Shown here piece by piece: positions 8,805 through 18,001 of a stretch of DNA of 64,000 nucleotides. The DNA is from Streptomyces diastatochromogenes (GTDB lineage: Bacteria > Actinomycetota > Actinomycetes > Streptomycetales > Streptomycetaceae): assembly GCA_026913215.1 (NCBI GenBank), contig JAPTYK010000001.1:2356001-2420000 (forward strand), in the 5' to 3' direction. Numbering within the stretch: position 1 is the stretch's first letter; the number at the start of each line of letters is the position of its first letter. The notes below the pieces were generated by a model. It saw nothing but the letters and a program-made list of their open reading frames with translations, did no database searches and was not told the DNA's origin. Both the position numbers and the translations under genes were made by a program.

Positions 8805-10188
8805 GGTCGAAGTCCTCGCTGTGGATGCGGGAGGCCGGCACTCCGGCCCGGAGCAGGAGGCGGTCGCGGCGCGGGCCATCGCGGGCGGTCCGCACAGGTA
8901 GACGTCGTGGGCGGCGAGTTCGGGCACGAGCGGCGCAGCGCGCGGGGCGCGAGGGGTCGAAGGCGCCGTCCGAGGGGCCGAGCAGGAAGTGCAGGGCGGC
9001 CCGCCGTTCGCGGGCGATGGCCTCCAGCTCGGCGCGCAGGACGAGGCCGGCGGCGTCGGAGGCCCGGTAGAGGAGGGTCACGTCGCCGGGACCGCCGGGC
9101 AGGGTCTCGAAGAGGGCGCGCAGCGGGTGATGCCGACCCCGCCGGCGAGCAGCAGGACCTTGCGGCGGGTGCGGCGGTGCGCGGTGAGCGCGCCGAAGGG
9201 TCCCGAGGCGAGGACGCGGACGCCGGGACGGAGGCGGCGGATGCGGCGGGTGTGGTCGCCGAGCGCCTTCACGGTGATCCGCAGGGTGTCGTCGCGGACG
9301 GGCGCGGAGAGCGAGAACGGCAGGGCGGTGGCCCAGAGTCCGCGCCGGAGGAAGCGCCAGCGGAAGAACTGGCCGGGTTCGGCGCGCAGCAGCGCCACTC
9401 CCCTGCCGCGGACGAGCACGGAGACGACCCCGGGGCCCTCGTCGCGGACCTCGGCGACCCGCAGGTCGTGGCGGAGGGCGGCGCGGACGGGGACGACGAG
9501 CCGGTACCAGACGAGGAGGACGGCGACGGTGCCGTGGGCCATCGACCAGAGCCAGCGGGTGAGGAGCCCGCCGGCGAGGTCGGGTCCGGCGAGCTGGTGG
9601 ACGAAGCCGAGCGCGGCGGCGAGGAGGGCGCCGAGGTGGACGGCCCGCCAGGTCTCGTGGCGGAGGCGGCGGCGGACGGCTCGGGCGGAGGTGACGCCGA
9701 CGGCGACGAAGAGGCCGGTGCCCGCGGTGGCGGCGGCGATCGCCCTGTACGCGAGGAGGTCCCCGGTGGCGGTGACCAGGTCGGTACGGGTGTGCACGGC
9801 GTAACCGCAGAGGGCGAGGAGCGCGTGGGCACCGATCAGACCGAGGACGTACCGCCCGCCGAGGGCGTGCCAGCGGGCGAGCCGGTCGGCGCCCACGCCG
9901 TGCTCGACGGCCGGGACCCGGGCCATGAGCAGCAGCAGGACGAGGACGCCGTACCCGGCGAGGAGGCCGGTGAGGTGGGCGCCGGTCGCGAAGAGCGCGT
10001 CGAGGCGGGCGGAGGGCCGGGCCTGGACGCCCCACAGCAGGGCGACGGCCCCGGCGCCGGCGGCGATCGCGTTCCGCAGCCGCCCGGGGGCGAGCCGCAG
10101 CGCGGGCACGGGCGGGACCCCGGCCGGCGGCCGCTCGGTCAGCAGGACGGGCAGGGGGAGTAGAGGGGTGGCTGGCCTCGGTGGTCAC
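8797..10188 (-). CDS. Ferric reductase-like transmembrane flavocytochrome (ferredoxin reductase type)
   Basis: About 463 residues. The N-terminal half has about six membrane helices with paired histidines for heme (GAHLTGLLAG, RWHALGGRYVLGLIGAHALL, WRAVHLGALL, GFVHQLAG). The C-terminal half is an FAD/NAD(P) module: PGQFFRWRF, LPFSLSAPV for FAD, ITVKALGDHTRRI, LLLAGGVGIT for the nucleotide and DVYLCGPPAM. It likely moves electrons from NAD(P)H across the membrane to ferric iron or another acceptor. Indels near 10160, 9115 and 8880-8950 break the frame. GTG start at 10188; the ending is EDFDHA. Confidence 0.75.
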   Translation of the reverse strand: MTTEASHPSTPPARPADRAAAGRGPARARAAARPRAAAERDRRRRRGRRPAVGRPGPALRPPRRALRDRRPPHRPPRRVRRPRPAAAHGPGPGRRARRGRRPARPLARPRRAVRPRSDRCPRAPRPLRLRRAHPYRPGHRHRGPPRVQGDRRRHRGHRPLRRRRRHLRPSRPPPPPPRDLAGRPPRRPPRRRARLRPPARRTRPRRRAPHPLALVDGPRHRRRPPRLVPARRPRPRRPPPRPAGRRGPRRGPRGRLRARPRQGSGAAARRTRPVLPLALPPARTLGHRPAVLALRARPRRHPADHREGARRPHPPHPPPPSRRPRPRLGTLRRAHRAPPHPPQGPAARRRGRHHPLRALFETLPGGPGDVTLLYRASDAAGLVLRAELEAIARERRAALHFLLGPSDGAFDPSRPARCAARARTRRPRRLPVRTARDGPRRDRLLLRAGVPASRIHSEDFDHA

Positions 10189-10310
10189 GTCCGGCACCCT
10201 AGGGCGGCCCGTATACGGAAACGGCGCGCTTAAGGCGGCCTTGAGCCGACACTGACCGCGCATTAATCCGGCGGGCCTCACAGCGGTCGCCGCACCGCTC
10301 GGAGATCAGC

Positions 10311-10348
10311 GTTCCGTACGGGAAACAGCCGGGATGCCGACGGGTAAC
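10311..10348 (+). promoter_or_regulatory. GlnR-type nitrogen regulator box before the nitrite reductase operon
   Basis: Four half-sites each separated by exactly six bases: GTTCC (10311-10315), GAAAC (10322-10326), GATGC (10333-10337) and GTAAC (10344-10348). The known Streptomyces GlnR pattern is a-site GTnAC, six bases, b-site GAAAC, repeated. The second half-site matches fully, the first and fourth match 4 of 5 and the third is weak. It lies 23 bases before the start codon of the operon's first gene, and nirB is a known GlnR target in the genus. Confidence 0.6.
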
Positions 10349-10370
10349 ACCCGCCCCGCACCCTTCCGTC

Positions 10371-11973
10371 ATGAGTACACGGATCGTGGTGGTCGGGGGC
10401 GGGACGGCGGGCGCCCGGCTCGCCCAGCGCCTGCCCGTCACCCTCCTCGGCGAGGAACCGCACGCCCCCTACAACAGGGTGCTGCTCGCCGACGTCCTCG
10501 CCGGACGGTACGGCCCCGAGGTCATCGCCCTGCCCGCGCCCCGGGAGCCGGTACGGCTCGGGGTGCGGGCGGTACGGATCGACCGCGCGGCGCGCACGGT
10601 CGAGTGCGCGGACGGCTCGCTCGTCGGGTACGACCGGCTGGTCCTGGCCACCGGCTCCAACCCGGTCCTCCCGCCGCTGCGCGGGCTGCGCGGACCGCGC
10701 GGGGCGGTGCTCCCGGCGGGCGTCCACCCTTCCGCACGCTGGACGACTGCCTGACGCTGCGCGCGCTGGTACGGCCGGGGGTGCGGGCCGTCGTCATCGG
10801 CGGCGGGCTCCTCGGCGTCTCCGCCGCGCGGGCCCTCGCGGCGCTCGGCGCGGACGTGGTCCTGACCCAGCAGGGCGAGCGCCTGATGGAGCGCCAGCTC
10901 GACTCCCCGCCTCGGCGCTGCTGCGCTCGCACGTCGAGTCCCTCGGCGTCGAGGTCCACACCGAGTGCCGCGTCGGCGGCCTGCGGCAGCTCGACGGCGC
11001 CGTCACCGCCGTCGAACTCGCCGACGGCTACGTCCTCGACGCCCAGGTCGTGGTCCTCGCCTGCGGCGTCCGCCCCCGCGTCTCCCTCGCCCGCTCGGCC
11101 GGCCTCTCCGTCGCCACGGGCATCGTGATCGACGACGCGCTCCGGACCTCCGACCCCTTCATCCACGCGATCGGCGACTGCGCCGAACACGCCGGCCAGG
11201 TCTACGGCCTCGCCGGCCCCGCCCTGGAACAGGCGGACGTCCTGGCGGACCTGCTACTGGCGGAGACGGCGGCCGGGGCGGGCGGGGACTCGGCCGTGCC
11301 GAGTGGCGACTCGGCCGTGGCGGGCGGGGACTCGGCCGTGGCCTCCGGGCCCGCTCCGCGTGAGGCGGCCACCGCGTCCGGGCCGGGCGGCGCCCCGCCC
11401 CTGTGGGCAATCGTCCCGCTGGGCGGGACGGGTGGGCACACGGACGGCGCGCTCAGCGGCGCCTCCGCGTTCCGCGCCCCGGCCCGCACCACCGGCGACG
11501 GCGCACCTGGGGTGCGGGTCCAGGCCCTGAAGCCTCTGGCGCCGGCAGGGCGCGGGTCCGTTGTGCCCACCCGTTCCGCCCCAGCGGAACGATTGCCCAC
11601 AACGCGGGCAGCGGGCACGGGCACCGCCCCGGCGGAGCGGCCGTCCGACACGGGCGCGCAACCCGCCCCCGCCCCGAGATACACCGGCACCCGCGCCCTC
11701 ACCCGCCTCACCCTCGGCGGCCCCCGCCCCCTGGATCTCGCCGCCTTCGGGCGGGTCGCCCCGGAGGCGGGGGACGAGGTCGTGCAGCTGACCGACGCGA
11801 CGCGTGCGGCGTACCGGAAGGTCGTGGTGCGGGGGGACCGGCTGGTCGGGGGGGTGCTGTTGGGGGACCTGGCGGCGGTGGGGGCGCTCGCGAGGGCTTG
11901 GGAGGGCGATGAGGCCCTGTCCGAGGAGGCCCCTTTGATCCATCTGCTCACCCATGACGGAGGCTCCACATGA
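10371..11973 (+). CDS. NAD(P)/FAD-dependent oxidoreductase of the nitrite reductase operon
   Basis: About 534 residues, related to the FAD/NAD half of NirB. It has an N-terminal FAD motif (IVVVGGGTAGARLA), PYNRVLLADVLAG, VLATGSNPVLPPL, a central NAD motif (AVVIGGGLLGVSAARAL) and ATG-like AIGDCAEH. Its role is likely electron transfer in nitrate/nitrite assimilation. Indels near 10730 and 10910 break the frame. Between the FAD domain (about residue 300) and the C-terminal domain (TRLTLGGPRPLDLAAFGR...) lies an extra stretch of about 130 residues that contains the inverted-repeat element. The stop overlaps the nirB start (ATGA). Confidence 0.75.
11284..11346. repeat. Short direct repeat coding GDSAV, three copies
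   Basis: Three copies of a unit containing GACTCGGCCGTG, spaced 24 to 27 bases, encode GDSAVPS, GDSAVAG and GDSAVAS inside the oxidoreductase gene, directly before the inverted-repeat element. Confidence 0.7.
11402..11601. repeat. Inverted-repeat (REP/MITE-like) element inside the coding region
   Basis: Left arm 11402-11440 and right arm 11562-11601 are near-perfect inverted copies, about 40 bases each, with TGTGGGCAATCGTCCCGCTG at the left start and its counterpart at the right end. Each arm also contains its own hairpin: GTCCCGC/GCGGGAC on the left, GTTCCGC/GCGGAAC on the right, with the differences compensating inside each arm. About 121 bases lie between the arms. The element keeps the oxidoreductase frame open. 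It resembles palindromic elements I recall from intergenic regions of other Streptomyces genomes; no transposase is present. Confidence 0.75.
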
Positions 11974-14493
11974 CCGGCACCATCCCCACCATCGTCCTGG
12001 TCGGCCACGGAATGGTCGGGCAGAGGTTCCTGGAGGCGCTCGCCGACCGCGGGGTCACGGGGCGGGCCAGGGTCGTGGTCCTGTGCGAGGCCGCGCCCGG
12101 CCTACGACCGGGTGCAGTTGAGCTCGTACTTCTCCGGGAGGACGCCGGACGACCTGTCGATGGTCGGGGACGGCTTCCTCGCGGAGCACGGGATCGAGCT
12201 GTACACGGGCGACCCCGCCCGGTCCGTCGACCGGGCCGCCCGGACGGTCACCGCCCGCTCGGGGCGGGTGGTCGCGTACGACACCCTCGTCCTCGCCACC
12301 GGCTCGTACCCCTTCGTGCCGCCCGTCCCCGGCAAGGACGCGGAGGGCTGTTTCGTCTACCGCACGATCGAGGACCTCCTCGCGATCGAGGAGTACGCGA
12401 AGACGGCGAGGACGGGCGCGGTCGTCGGCGGCGGGCTGCTCGGTCTGGAGGCGGCGGGCGCGCTGAAGGGCCTCGGGCTCGACACGCACGTGGTGGAGTT
12501 CGCGCCGCGCCTGATGCCGGTGCAGGTCGACGAGGGCGGCGGCGCGGCGCTGCTGCGGACGATCGAGCGGATGGGCCTGACCGTCCACACCGGGACGGGC
12601 ACCCAGGAGGTGGTGGTGGCCGGGGACGGTCGCGTCACCGGCATGCGGCTGTCGGACGGCTCCGAACTGGCCACGGACATGGTGGTGTTCTCGGCGGGCG
12701 TGCGGCCCCGGGACCAGCTGGCCCGCGACTGCGGCCTGGACGTCGGCGAGCGCGGCGGCATCGCGGTGGACGAGCTGTGCCGTACGTCCGACCCGGCGGT
12801 CTTCGCGATCGGCGAGTGCGCGCTCGCCTCGGACGGCCGGGTATACGGCCTGGTCGCGCCGGGCTACGAGATGGCGCAGACGGCGGCGGCGACGATCGCC
12901 GGGGAGACGGCCGACGGCTTCACCGGCGCCGACCTGTCGACCAAGCTGAAGCTGCTCGGCGTGGACGTGGCCTCCTTCGGCGACGCGCACGGGACGGCCG
13001 AGGGTTCCCTCGACATCGTGTACTCCGACTCCCGCTCGGGCGTCTACAAGAAGCTGGTCGTCTCCGGGGACGGGGTGCTGCTCGGCGGCGTCCTGGTCGG
13101 CGACGCCGAGCAGTACGGCCTCCTGCGCCCGCTCACCGGCTCCGTCCCGCCCGTCTCCCCCGAGCGGCTGGTGCTCCCGGCGGGCGTCGGCGCACCGGTC
13201 GCGCTCGGCCCGTCCGCCCTGCCGGACGACGCCGTCATCTGCTCCTGCCACAACGTGACGAAGCACGCCATCGGCCGGTGCGCGAGCCTCCCCGAGGTGA
13301 AGAAGTGCACCAAGGCCGGTACGGGCTGCGGCAGTTGCGTGAAGACGATCGAGAAGCTGCTGCCGGCCGCCGTCGACGGGGGGCTGTGCGGCTGCTTCCC
13401 GTACACCCGGAGCGAGCTGTACGAGATCGCCCGCACCCTGCGGCTGACCTCCTTCGCCGCGCTGCTCGACTCGCACGGCCGCGAGGGGGCGCGGGGCGGC
13501 GAGGGCTGCGAGGTGTGCAAGCCGGCCGTCGGGTCGATACTCGCCTCGCTCGACAACGGGTACATCCTGGACGGCGAGCAGGCCTCCCTCCAGGACACCA
13601 ACGACCACTTCCTCGCCAACATGCAGCGCAACGGCTCCTATTCGGTGGTGCCGCGCATCCCCGGCGGCGAGATCACCCCGGACAGGCTGATCGTGATCGG
13701 CGAGGTGGCCCGGGACTTCGGGCTCTACACGAAGATCACCGGAGGTCAGCGGATCGACCTCTTCGGCGCCCGGGTGGACCAGCTGCCCTCGATCTGGACG
13801 CGGCTCGTCGACGCGGGCTTCGAGTCGGGGCACGCGTACGGCAAGGCGCTGCGCACGGTGAAGTCCTGCGTGGGGCAGACCTGGTGCCGGTACGGCGTCC
13901 AGGACTCGGTGAGGATGGCGATCCGGCTGGAGCTGCGCTACCGGGGCCTGCGCGCCCCGCACAAGCTGAAGTCGGCGGTCTCGGGCTGCGCCCGCGAGTG
14001 CGCGGAGGCCCAGTCGAAGGACTTCGGGATCATCGCGACGGCGAACGGCTGGAACCTCTACGTCGGCGGCAACGGCGGCGCGACCCCGCGCCACGCGGAC
14101 CTCCTCGCGCAGGACCTCTCGGACGCCGAACTGGTCCGTCTCGTCGACCGGTTCCTGATGTTCTACATCCGGACGGCGGACCGCCTTGAGCGGACGTCGA
14201 CGTGGCTGGAGCGGCTCGACGGCGGACTCGGCCACCTCAAGGACGTGGTGGTGCGCGACTCGCTCGGGCTCTGCGAGGAGCTGGAGGCGCTGATGGCCGC
14301 GCACGTCGCGGGCTACCGGGACGAGTGGGCCGAGACCCTGGACGATCCGGAGCGGCTGCGGCGCTTCGTCTCCTTCGTGAACGCGCCGGGGACGCCGGAC
14401 CCGTCGGTCCGGTTCGTGCCGGAGCGCGACCAGATCAAGCCCGACCTGACCGTCCTGACGATCGGAAACCTGGAAGGGACCTCCTCCCGATGA
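11970..14493 (+). CDS. nirB: Assimilatory nitrite reductase [NAD(P)H] large subunit
   Basis: About 840 residues, the normal family length. Reduces nitrite to ammonium with electrons from NAD(P)H via FAD, [2Fe-2S], [4Fe-4S] and siroheme. Order: FAD/NAD domain (VLVGHGMVGQRF, VVGGGLLGLEAAG), BFD-type [2Fe-2S] cysteines (VICSCHNVTKHAI and TGCGSCVK), ferredoxin-like half-domain, then the siroheme/[4Fe-4S] cysteines in KSCVGQTWCRYG and VSGCARECAEA. One indel near 12105 separates the first 45 residues; the rest is intact. The start overlaps the upstream stop and the end overlaps the nirD start, so all three genes form one tightly coupled operon, probably under GlnR. Confidence 0.95.
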
Positions 14494-14847
14494 CGACGAC
14501 GCTCGAACTGTCCCCGTCCCCGGACACCTGGATGCCGGTCTGCGAGGAGGCCCGGCTGACGCCCGGCGCGGCGTGGCGGCGCTGCTTCCGGACGGCCGGC
14601 AGGCGGCGGTCTTCCGGGACCGCTCGGGGCGCGCGTACGCGATCGACAACCGCGATCCGTTCACGGGGGCGCAGGTGCTGTCCAGGGTCTCGTCGGTTCG
14701 GCCGGCGGGCGGCCGTTCGTGGCCTCGCCGCTCCTGAAGCAGCGCTTCGACCTGGAGACGGGCCGGTGCCTGGACGACGAGGAGGTCGCGGTGACGGTGT
14801 ATCCGATCCGTACGACCCGAACGGCCTTGACCGATCGTTCCAGATAG
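14490..14847 (+). CDS. nirD: Nitrite reductase small subunit
   Basis: About 119 residues of the NirD/Rieske-like fold, the small partner of NirB. Joined across indels near 14563 and 14687 it reads WMPVCEEARLTPG, GVAALLPDGRQAAVFRDRSG, YAIDNRDPFTGAQVLSRG, GGRPFVASPLLKQRFDLETG and DEEVAVTVYPI. The Rieske cluster ligands are absent, as is usual for NirD. The ATG overlaps the nirB stop. Confidence 0.88.
14827..14840. promoter_or_regulatory. Candidate TetR operator at the regulator's own promoter
   Basis: TTGACCGATCGTTC lies 22 bases before the TetR start and overlaps the end of nirD. An inverted copy with 12 of 14 matches stands before the MFS gene at 15492-15505. A pair of matching sites, one autoregulatory and one at the transporter, is the usual TetR arrangement. 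Confidence 0.45.
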
Positions 14848-14862
14848 CCGTACGGTCTTCTC

Positions 14863-15446
14863 GTGGCCAGGACCAAGGAATTCGATCCGGAGGCCGCGCT
14901 CCAGGCAGCCCTCGAACTGTTCTGGGCGCGCGGCTACGAGGCGACGTCGATGGCGGACCTCGTGGAGCACCTCGGCGTCGGCCGCGCCAGCATCTACGCG
15001 ACCTTCGGCAACAAGCACGAGCTGTACCTGAAGGCGATGGACCGCTACCTGGAGACGCGCGACCCGCGGATCGTCGAGGAGCTGTCCGTGCCGGGCCCGG
15101 CACTGCCGGCCGTACGGGCGCTCGTCCGGCGCTTCGCCACCGAGGCGGCGACGGACGGGGAGCGGCTGAACGGCTGCTTCGTCACCAACTCGGCGGCGGA
15201 GCTCGGCCCGCACGACACGGCGGTCGCCCGCCGGGTCGAGCTGAGCTGGGAGCAGATCGAGACGCTCCTGCACGGGGCGCTCACCCGGGCCCGTGCCGGG
15301 GCGAGCTCCCGGCCGACCGGGACCCGCGCGCGCTGGCCCGGATGCTGCTCGTGCTGCTCCAGGGCATCCGGGTGGTCGGCAAGGCGTCGAACGACCCGGG
15401 CCGGGTCCTGGACGCGGCGGAGCAGGCACTGGGACTGCTGGACTGA
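14863..15446 (+). CDS. TetR/AcrR family transcriptional regulator
   Basis: About 194 residues. The N-terminal HTH is ALELFWARGYEATSMADLVE then HLGVGRASIYATFGNKHELY, typical of the family; the C-terminal part (GCFVTNSAAELGP) resembles the subgroup controlling exporters and SDR enzymes. GTG start at 14863. One base is missing near 15298, after LTRARA, with the true end ALARMLLVLLQGIRVVGK in the next frame. It likely represses itself and the downstream MFS and SDR genes through the two TTGACCG-type sites. Confidence 0.85.
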
Positions 15447-15491
15447 GGAGCGGGCGCCCACGAGGGCGCCCTTTCTTCGGCGCCCATTCAA

Positions 15492-15505
15492 GAACGTACG
15501 GTCAA
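15492..15505. promoter_or_regulatory. Candidate TetR operator before the MFS gene
   Basis: GAACGTACGGTCAA is the inverted counterpart (12 of 14) of the site at 14827-14840. It lies about 50 bases before the MFS start codon in the gap after the TetR gene. Confidence 0.45.
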
Positions 15506-15555
15506 GTTCAATATGGTCGGATTCCCTTTCGGTGGGGTTCGGCAGGGGGAGAGAG

Positions 15556-17202
15556 ATGACGACGACACAGGTGCGGCGGCCCCGCCCCGCCGTGGATACC
15601 CGGCATGGGTTCCTCCTGCTCGGGGCCGTGCAGACGACCCTCATCTTCACGCTCGCCTCCCTGGCCGTCCCGCTCCCCCGCATCGGCGCCGAGTTCCGGC
15701 TCGACCGCGCCCAGCTGATCCTGCTGAGCGCGGCCTACGGGCTGACCTTCGCCGGGCTCCTCCTCCTCGGCGGCCGGCTCACCGACCGCTCCGGCGGACG
15801 CCGGGTCCTCACCACCGGACTCCTGCTCTTCGGCGCCGCCTCCGCCCTCGCGCCGCTCGCCCCGGCTACGGGACGCTCCTCGCCGCCCGCTTCGCTCAGG
15901 GCGCCGGCGCGGCCCTCGTCGCCCCGGCCGCGATGGCGGTCCTCCGGGCGCTGCACCCTGGACCCGCCGCCTACGGCAGGGCGATGGCCACCTGGGGCGG
16001 CTCTCCGTCCTCGGCGCCACCGCCGGAAACCTGTTCTCCGGCGTCATCGCCTCGGCCACCTCCTGGCGCGGCACCTTCGCGGTCCCCCTGGCGGTCACCG
16101 CGACGGCGCTGTTCCTGGCCCCGAAACTGCTGCCGCCGACGCCACCGCCCGGGGAAGGGGAACACGCGGGAACCACGGCCCCACCAGGCGCCGACGAGAC
16201 CCGGACCACTCCCGCGCCCAGCACCGACGAGGCCCACACCACTCCCGCGCCTGGCACCGACGAGGCCCACACCGCTTCCCCGCACGGCACCGACGAGGCC
16301 TGGACCACGCCCCCGCCCAGCACCGACAAGGCCCGAACCGCTCCCCCGTCCGGCACCGGCAAGGCCCAGATCACTCCCCCGTCCGGCACCGACAAGGCCC
16401 AGATCACTCCCCCGCCCGGCACCGACACCGACGCCAGCCCCGGCGTCCGCCGCGCCCTCGACCTCCCCGGTGCCCTCCTCGCCACCTCCGGGATCACCCT
16501 CGCCAGTTACGGGCTCGTCCTCACCGACGCCCACCCGTGGGCCTCCGCCCCGGTGCTCCTCCCCCTGCTCGCGGGGCTCGTCCTGCTGGTCGCCTTCGCG
16601 GCGGTCGAGCGGCGGGCCGCCGACCCGCTGCTGCCGCCGGACTTCCTGGGCGACGGCCGCCGGGCCCTGGGGCTCGCGGCGATCGGGGTGACGGCGGCCG
16701 GCACGGCGACGGTCTTCGTACTGCTGTCGCTCGCGCTCCAGCAACAGCGCGGCTGGTCCCCGCTGCTCACCTCCGCCGCGTTCGCGCCCTTCGCGGCCGC
16801 CCTGCTCGGCGCGGGGCGGCTCGCGGGCCCCTGATCGGGCGGTACGGCCCTGGGCGGGTGACCGCCGCCGGACTCGGCGCGGCGGCGGCCGGGCTGGGGC
16901 TGCTGGCCGCGACCGGCTTCGACACGGCCGTCCCGTACGCGTACGGGCTGCTGCCCGGCCTGGTCCTGCTGCCCGCCGGCTGCGCGCTGTCCTTCGCGGG
17001 CGCGGCCGTCCTCGCCACCGACGGGGTCCCGGCGCACCGCGCGGGCCTCGCGGGAGGCGTCCTGAACACGGCGATGGAGCTCGGGCCGACCGTGCTCTTC
17101 GCCGCCCTGCTGACCCTCGGCGGGGACGCGGTGTCCCTGGCGGCCGCGGCCGTCCTGTTCACCGCCCTCGCCACCGCCACGCTCCTCCACCGAAAGGTCT
17201 GA
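15556..17202 (+). CDS. MFS drug/metabolite exporter with an expanded Thr/Pro-rich repeat loop
   Basis: About 548 residues, DHA2-like with probably 14 membrane helices. N-terminal helices (GFLLLGAVQTTLIFTLASLA, LILLSAAYGLTFAGLLLLGG), motif A-like GGRLTDRSGGRRVL, FAQGAGAALVAPAAMAVLRAL, then after GTFAVPLAVTATALFLAPKL comes an unusual loop of seven 11-residue repeats. The second half continues from ALDLPGALLATSGITLA to the end (HRKV). Indels near 15863, 15999 and 16830 break the frame. The start follows GGGGGAGAGAG. Probably controlled by the upstream TetR protein and co-transcribed with the SDR gene. Substrate unknown. Confidence 0.8.
   Translation: MTTTQVRRPRPAVDTRHGFLLLGAVQTTLIFTLASLAVPLPRIGAEFRLDRAQLILLSAAYGLTFAGLLLLGGRLTDRSGGRRVLTTGLLLFGAASALAPLAPATGRSSPPASLRAPARPSSPRPRWRSSGRCTLDPPPTAGRWPPGAALRPRRHRRKPVLRRHRLGHLLARHLRGPPGGHRDGAVPGPETAAADATARGRGTRGNHGPTRRRRDPDHSRAQHRRGPHHSRAWHRRGPHRFPARHRRGLDHAPAQHRQGPNRSPVRHRQGPDHSPVRHRQGPDHSPARHRHRRQPRRPPRPRPPRCPPRHLRDHPRQLRARPHRRPPVGLRPGAPPPARGARPAGRLRGGRAAGRRPAAAAGLPGRRPPGPGARGDRGDGGRHGDGLRTAVARAPATARLVPAAHLRRVRALRGRPARRGAARGPLIGRYGPGRVTAAGLGAAAAGLGLLAATGFDTAVPYAYGLLPGLVLLPAGCALSFAGAAVLATDGVPAHRAGLAGGVLNTAMELGPTVLFAALLTLGGDAVSLAAAAVLFTALATATLLHRKV
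16190..16420. repeat. 33-bp tandem repeat, seven units, coding an 11-residue repeat
   Basis: Seven degenerate units encode ADETRTTPAPS, TDEAHTTPAPG, TDEAHTASPHG, TDEAWTTPPPS, TDKARTAPPSG, TGKAQITPPSG and TDKAQITPPPG in the transporter frame. The last copies are the most alike, which suggests recent expansion by slippage or unequal exchange. Confidence 0.85.
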
Positions 17203-17207
17203 CCACC

Positions 17208-17963
17208 ATGTCCGCACGTTTCACCGACCGCACCGTCCTCGTCACCGGCGCCGGTTCCGGTCTCGGCCGGGCCATCGCGCTCGCCTTCGCCGCCGAGGGC
17301 GCGAAGGTCGTCGTCGCCGGCCGTACGGCGGAGTCCCTGGACGGGACGGTCGCCCTGATCGAGGCCGCCGGGGCACGGCCGCCGCGGTGACCGCCGACGT
17401 GGCGAGCGCCGAGTCCACCCGGGAGCTGGTCCGGCGCGCGGTCGAGCTGTTCGGCGGCCTGGACGTCGCCGTGAACAACGCGGGTGTTCCGGGCGGGCAC
17501 AGCGCCGCCGACTTCCCCTGGAGGACTGGCGGACCCTGCTCGACACCAACGTGACGGGGTGCTGCACGCGCTCCAGGCCGAGGTCGCGCACATGCGGGCG
17601 AACGGCGGCGGGGCCATCGTGAACATCGCGTCCAACCTGGGCCCGCACGTGCGGATACCCGGGCTCTTCGGCTACCAGGTCTCGAAGGCGGCGGTCTCGG
17701 CGATGACCCGGGCGGCGGCCCTGGACCACATCGCCGACGGGATCCGGATCAACGCGGTCAGCCCCGGCGCCTCGGAGTCCACGATGTCGCTCCGGCCCGG
17801 TGAGACCGAGGCCGAGCGGGCGGTCCGGATGAAGGAGCAGTCGCCCCTCGGCCGCATCTCGTCGGCGGCCGAGGTGGCGGCGGCGGTGCTGTACCTCGCG
17901 TCGGACGACGCGGGCTCCGCCGTCGGCACGGACCTGGTGATCGACGGCGGCGTGTCGGCCTGA
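17208..17963 (+). CDS. Short-chain dehydrogenase/reductase
   Basis: About 251 residues, classical SDR: NAD(P) motif TGAGSGLG near residue 14, NNAG in AVNNAGVPGG, catalytic Ser in IVNIASNLGP and YxxxK in GYQVSKAAVSAM, then INAVSPGASES and the ending GTDLVIDGGVSA. It oxidises or reduces an unknown alcohol/carbonyl. Indels near 17370, 17520 and 17560 break the frame. The start lies five bases after the MFS stop, so it is in the same operon and probably under the same TetR regulator. Confidence 0.85.
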
Positions 17964-17981
17964 CCCGAGCCTGATCCGGGC

Positions 17982-18001
17982 CTGACCCGGGCCCGGGTCA
18001 G
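17982..18001. terminator. Bidirectional hairpin between convergent genes
   Basis: CTGACCCGGG and CCCGGGTCAG form a perfect 20-base palindrome. It lies just after the SDR stop and overlaps the stop codon of the convergent VOC gene, so it can serve both. Confidence 0.5.

Noticed and set aside
16190..16420. Secreted or cell-wall protein encoded by the Thr/Pro-rich repeats
   Set aside because: The repeats are in the same frame as the second half of the MFS transporter, with no start codon or signal peptide of their own.
3710..17963. A natural-product gene cluster (aminotransferase, reductases, TetR, MFS, SDR)
   Set aside because: No core synthase, NRPS, PKS, terpene cyclase or RiPP precursor is present; the genes fall into separate small units including the nitrite operon.
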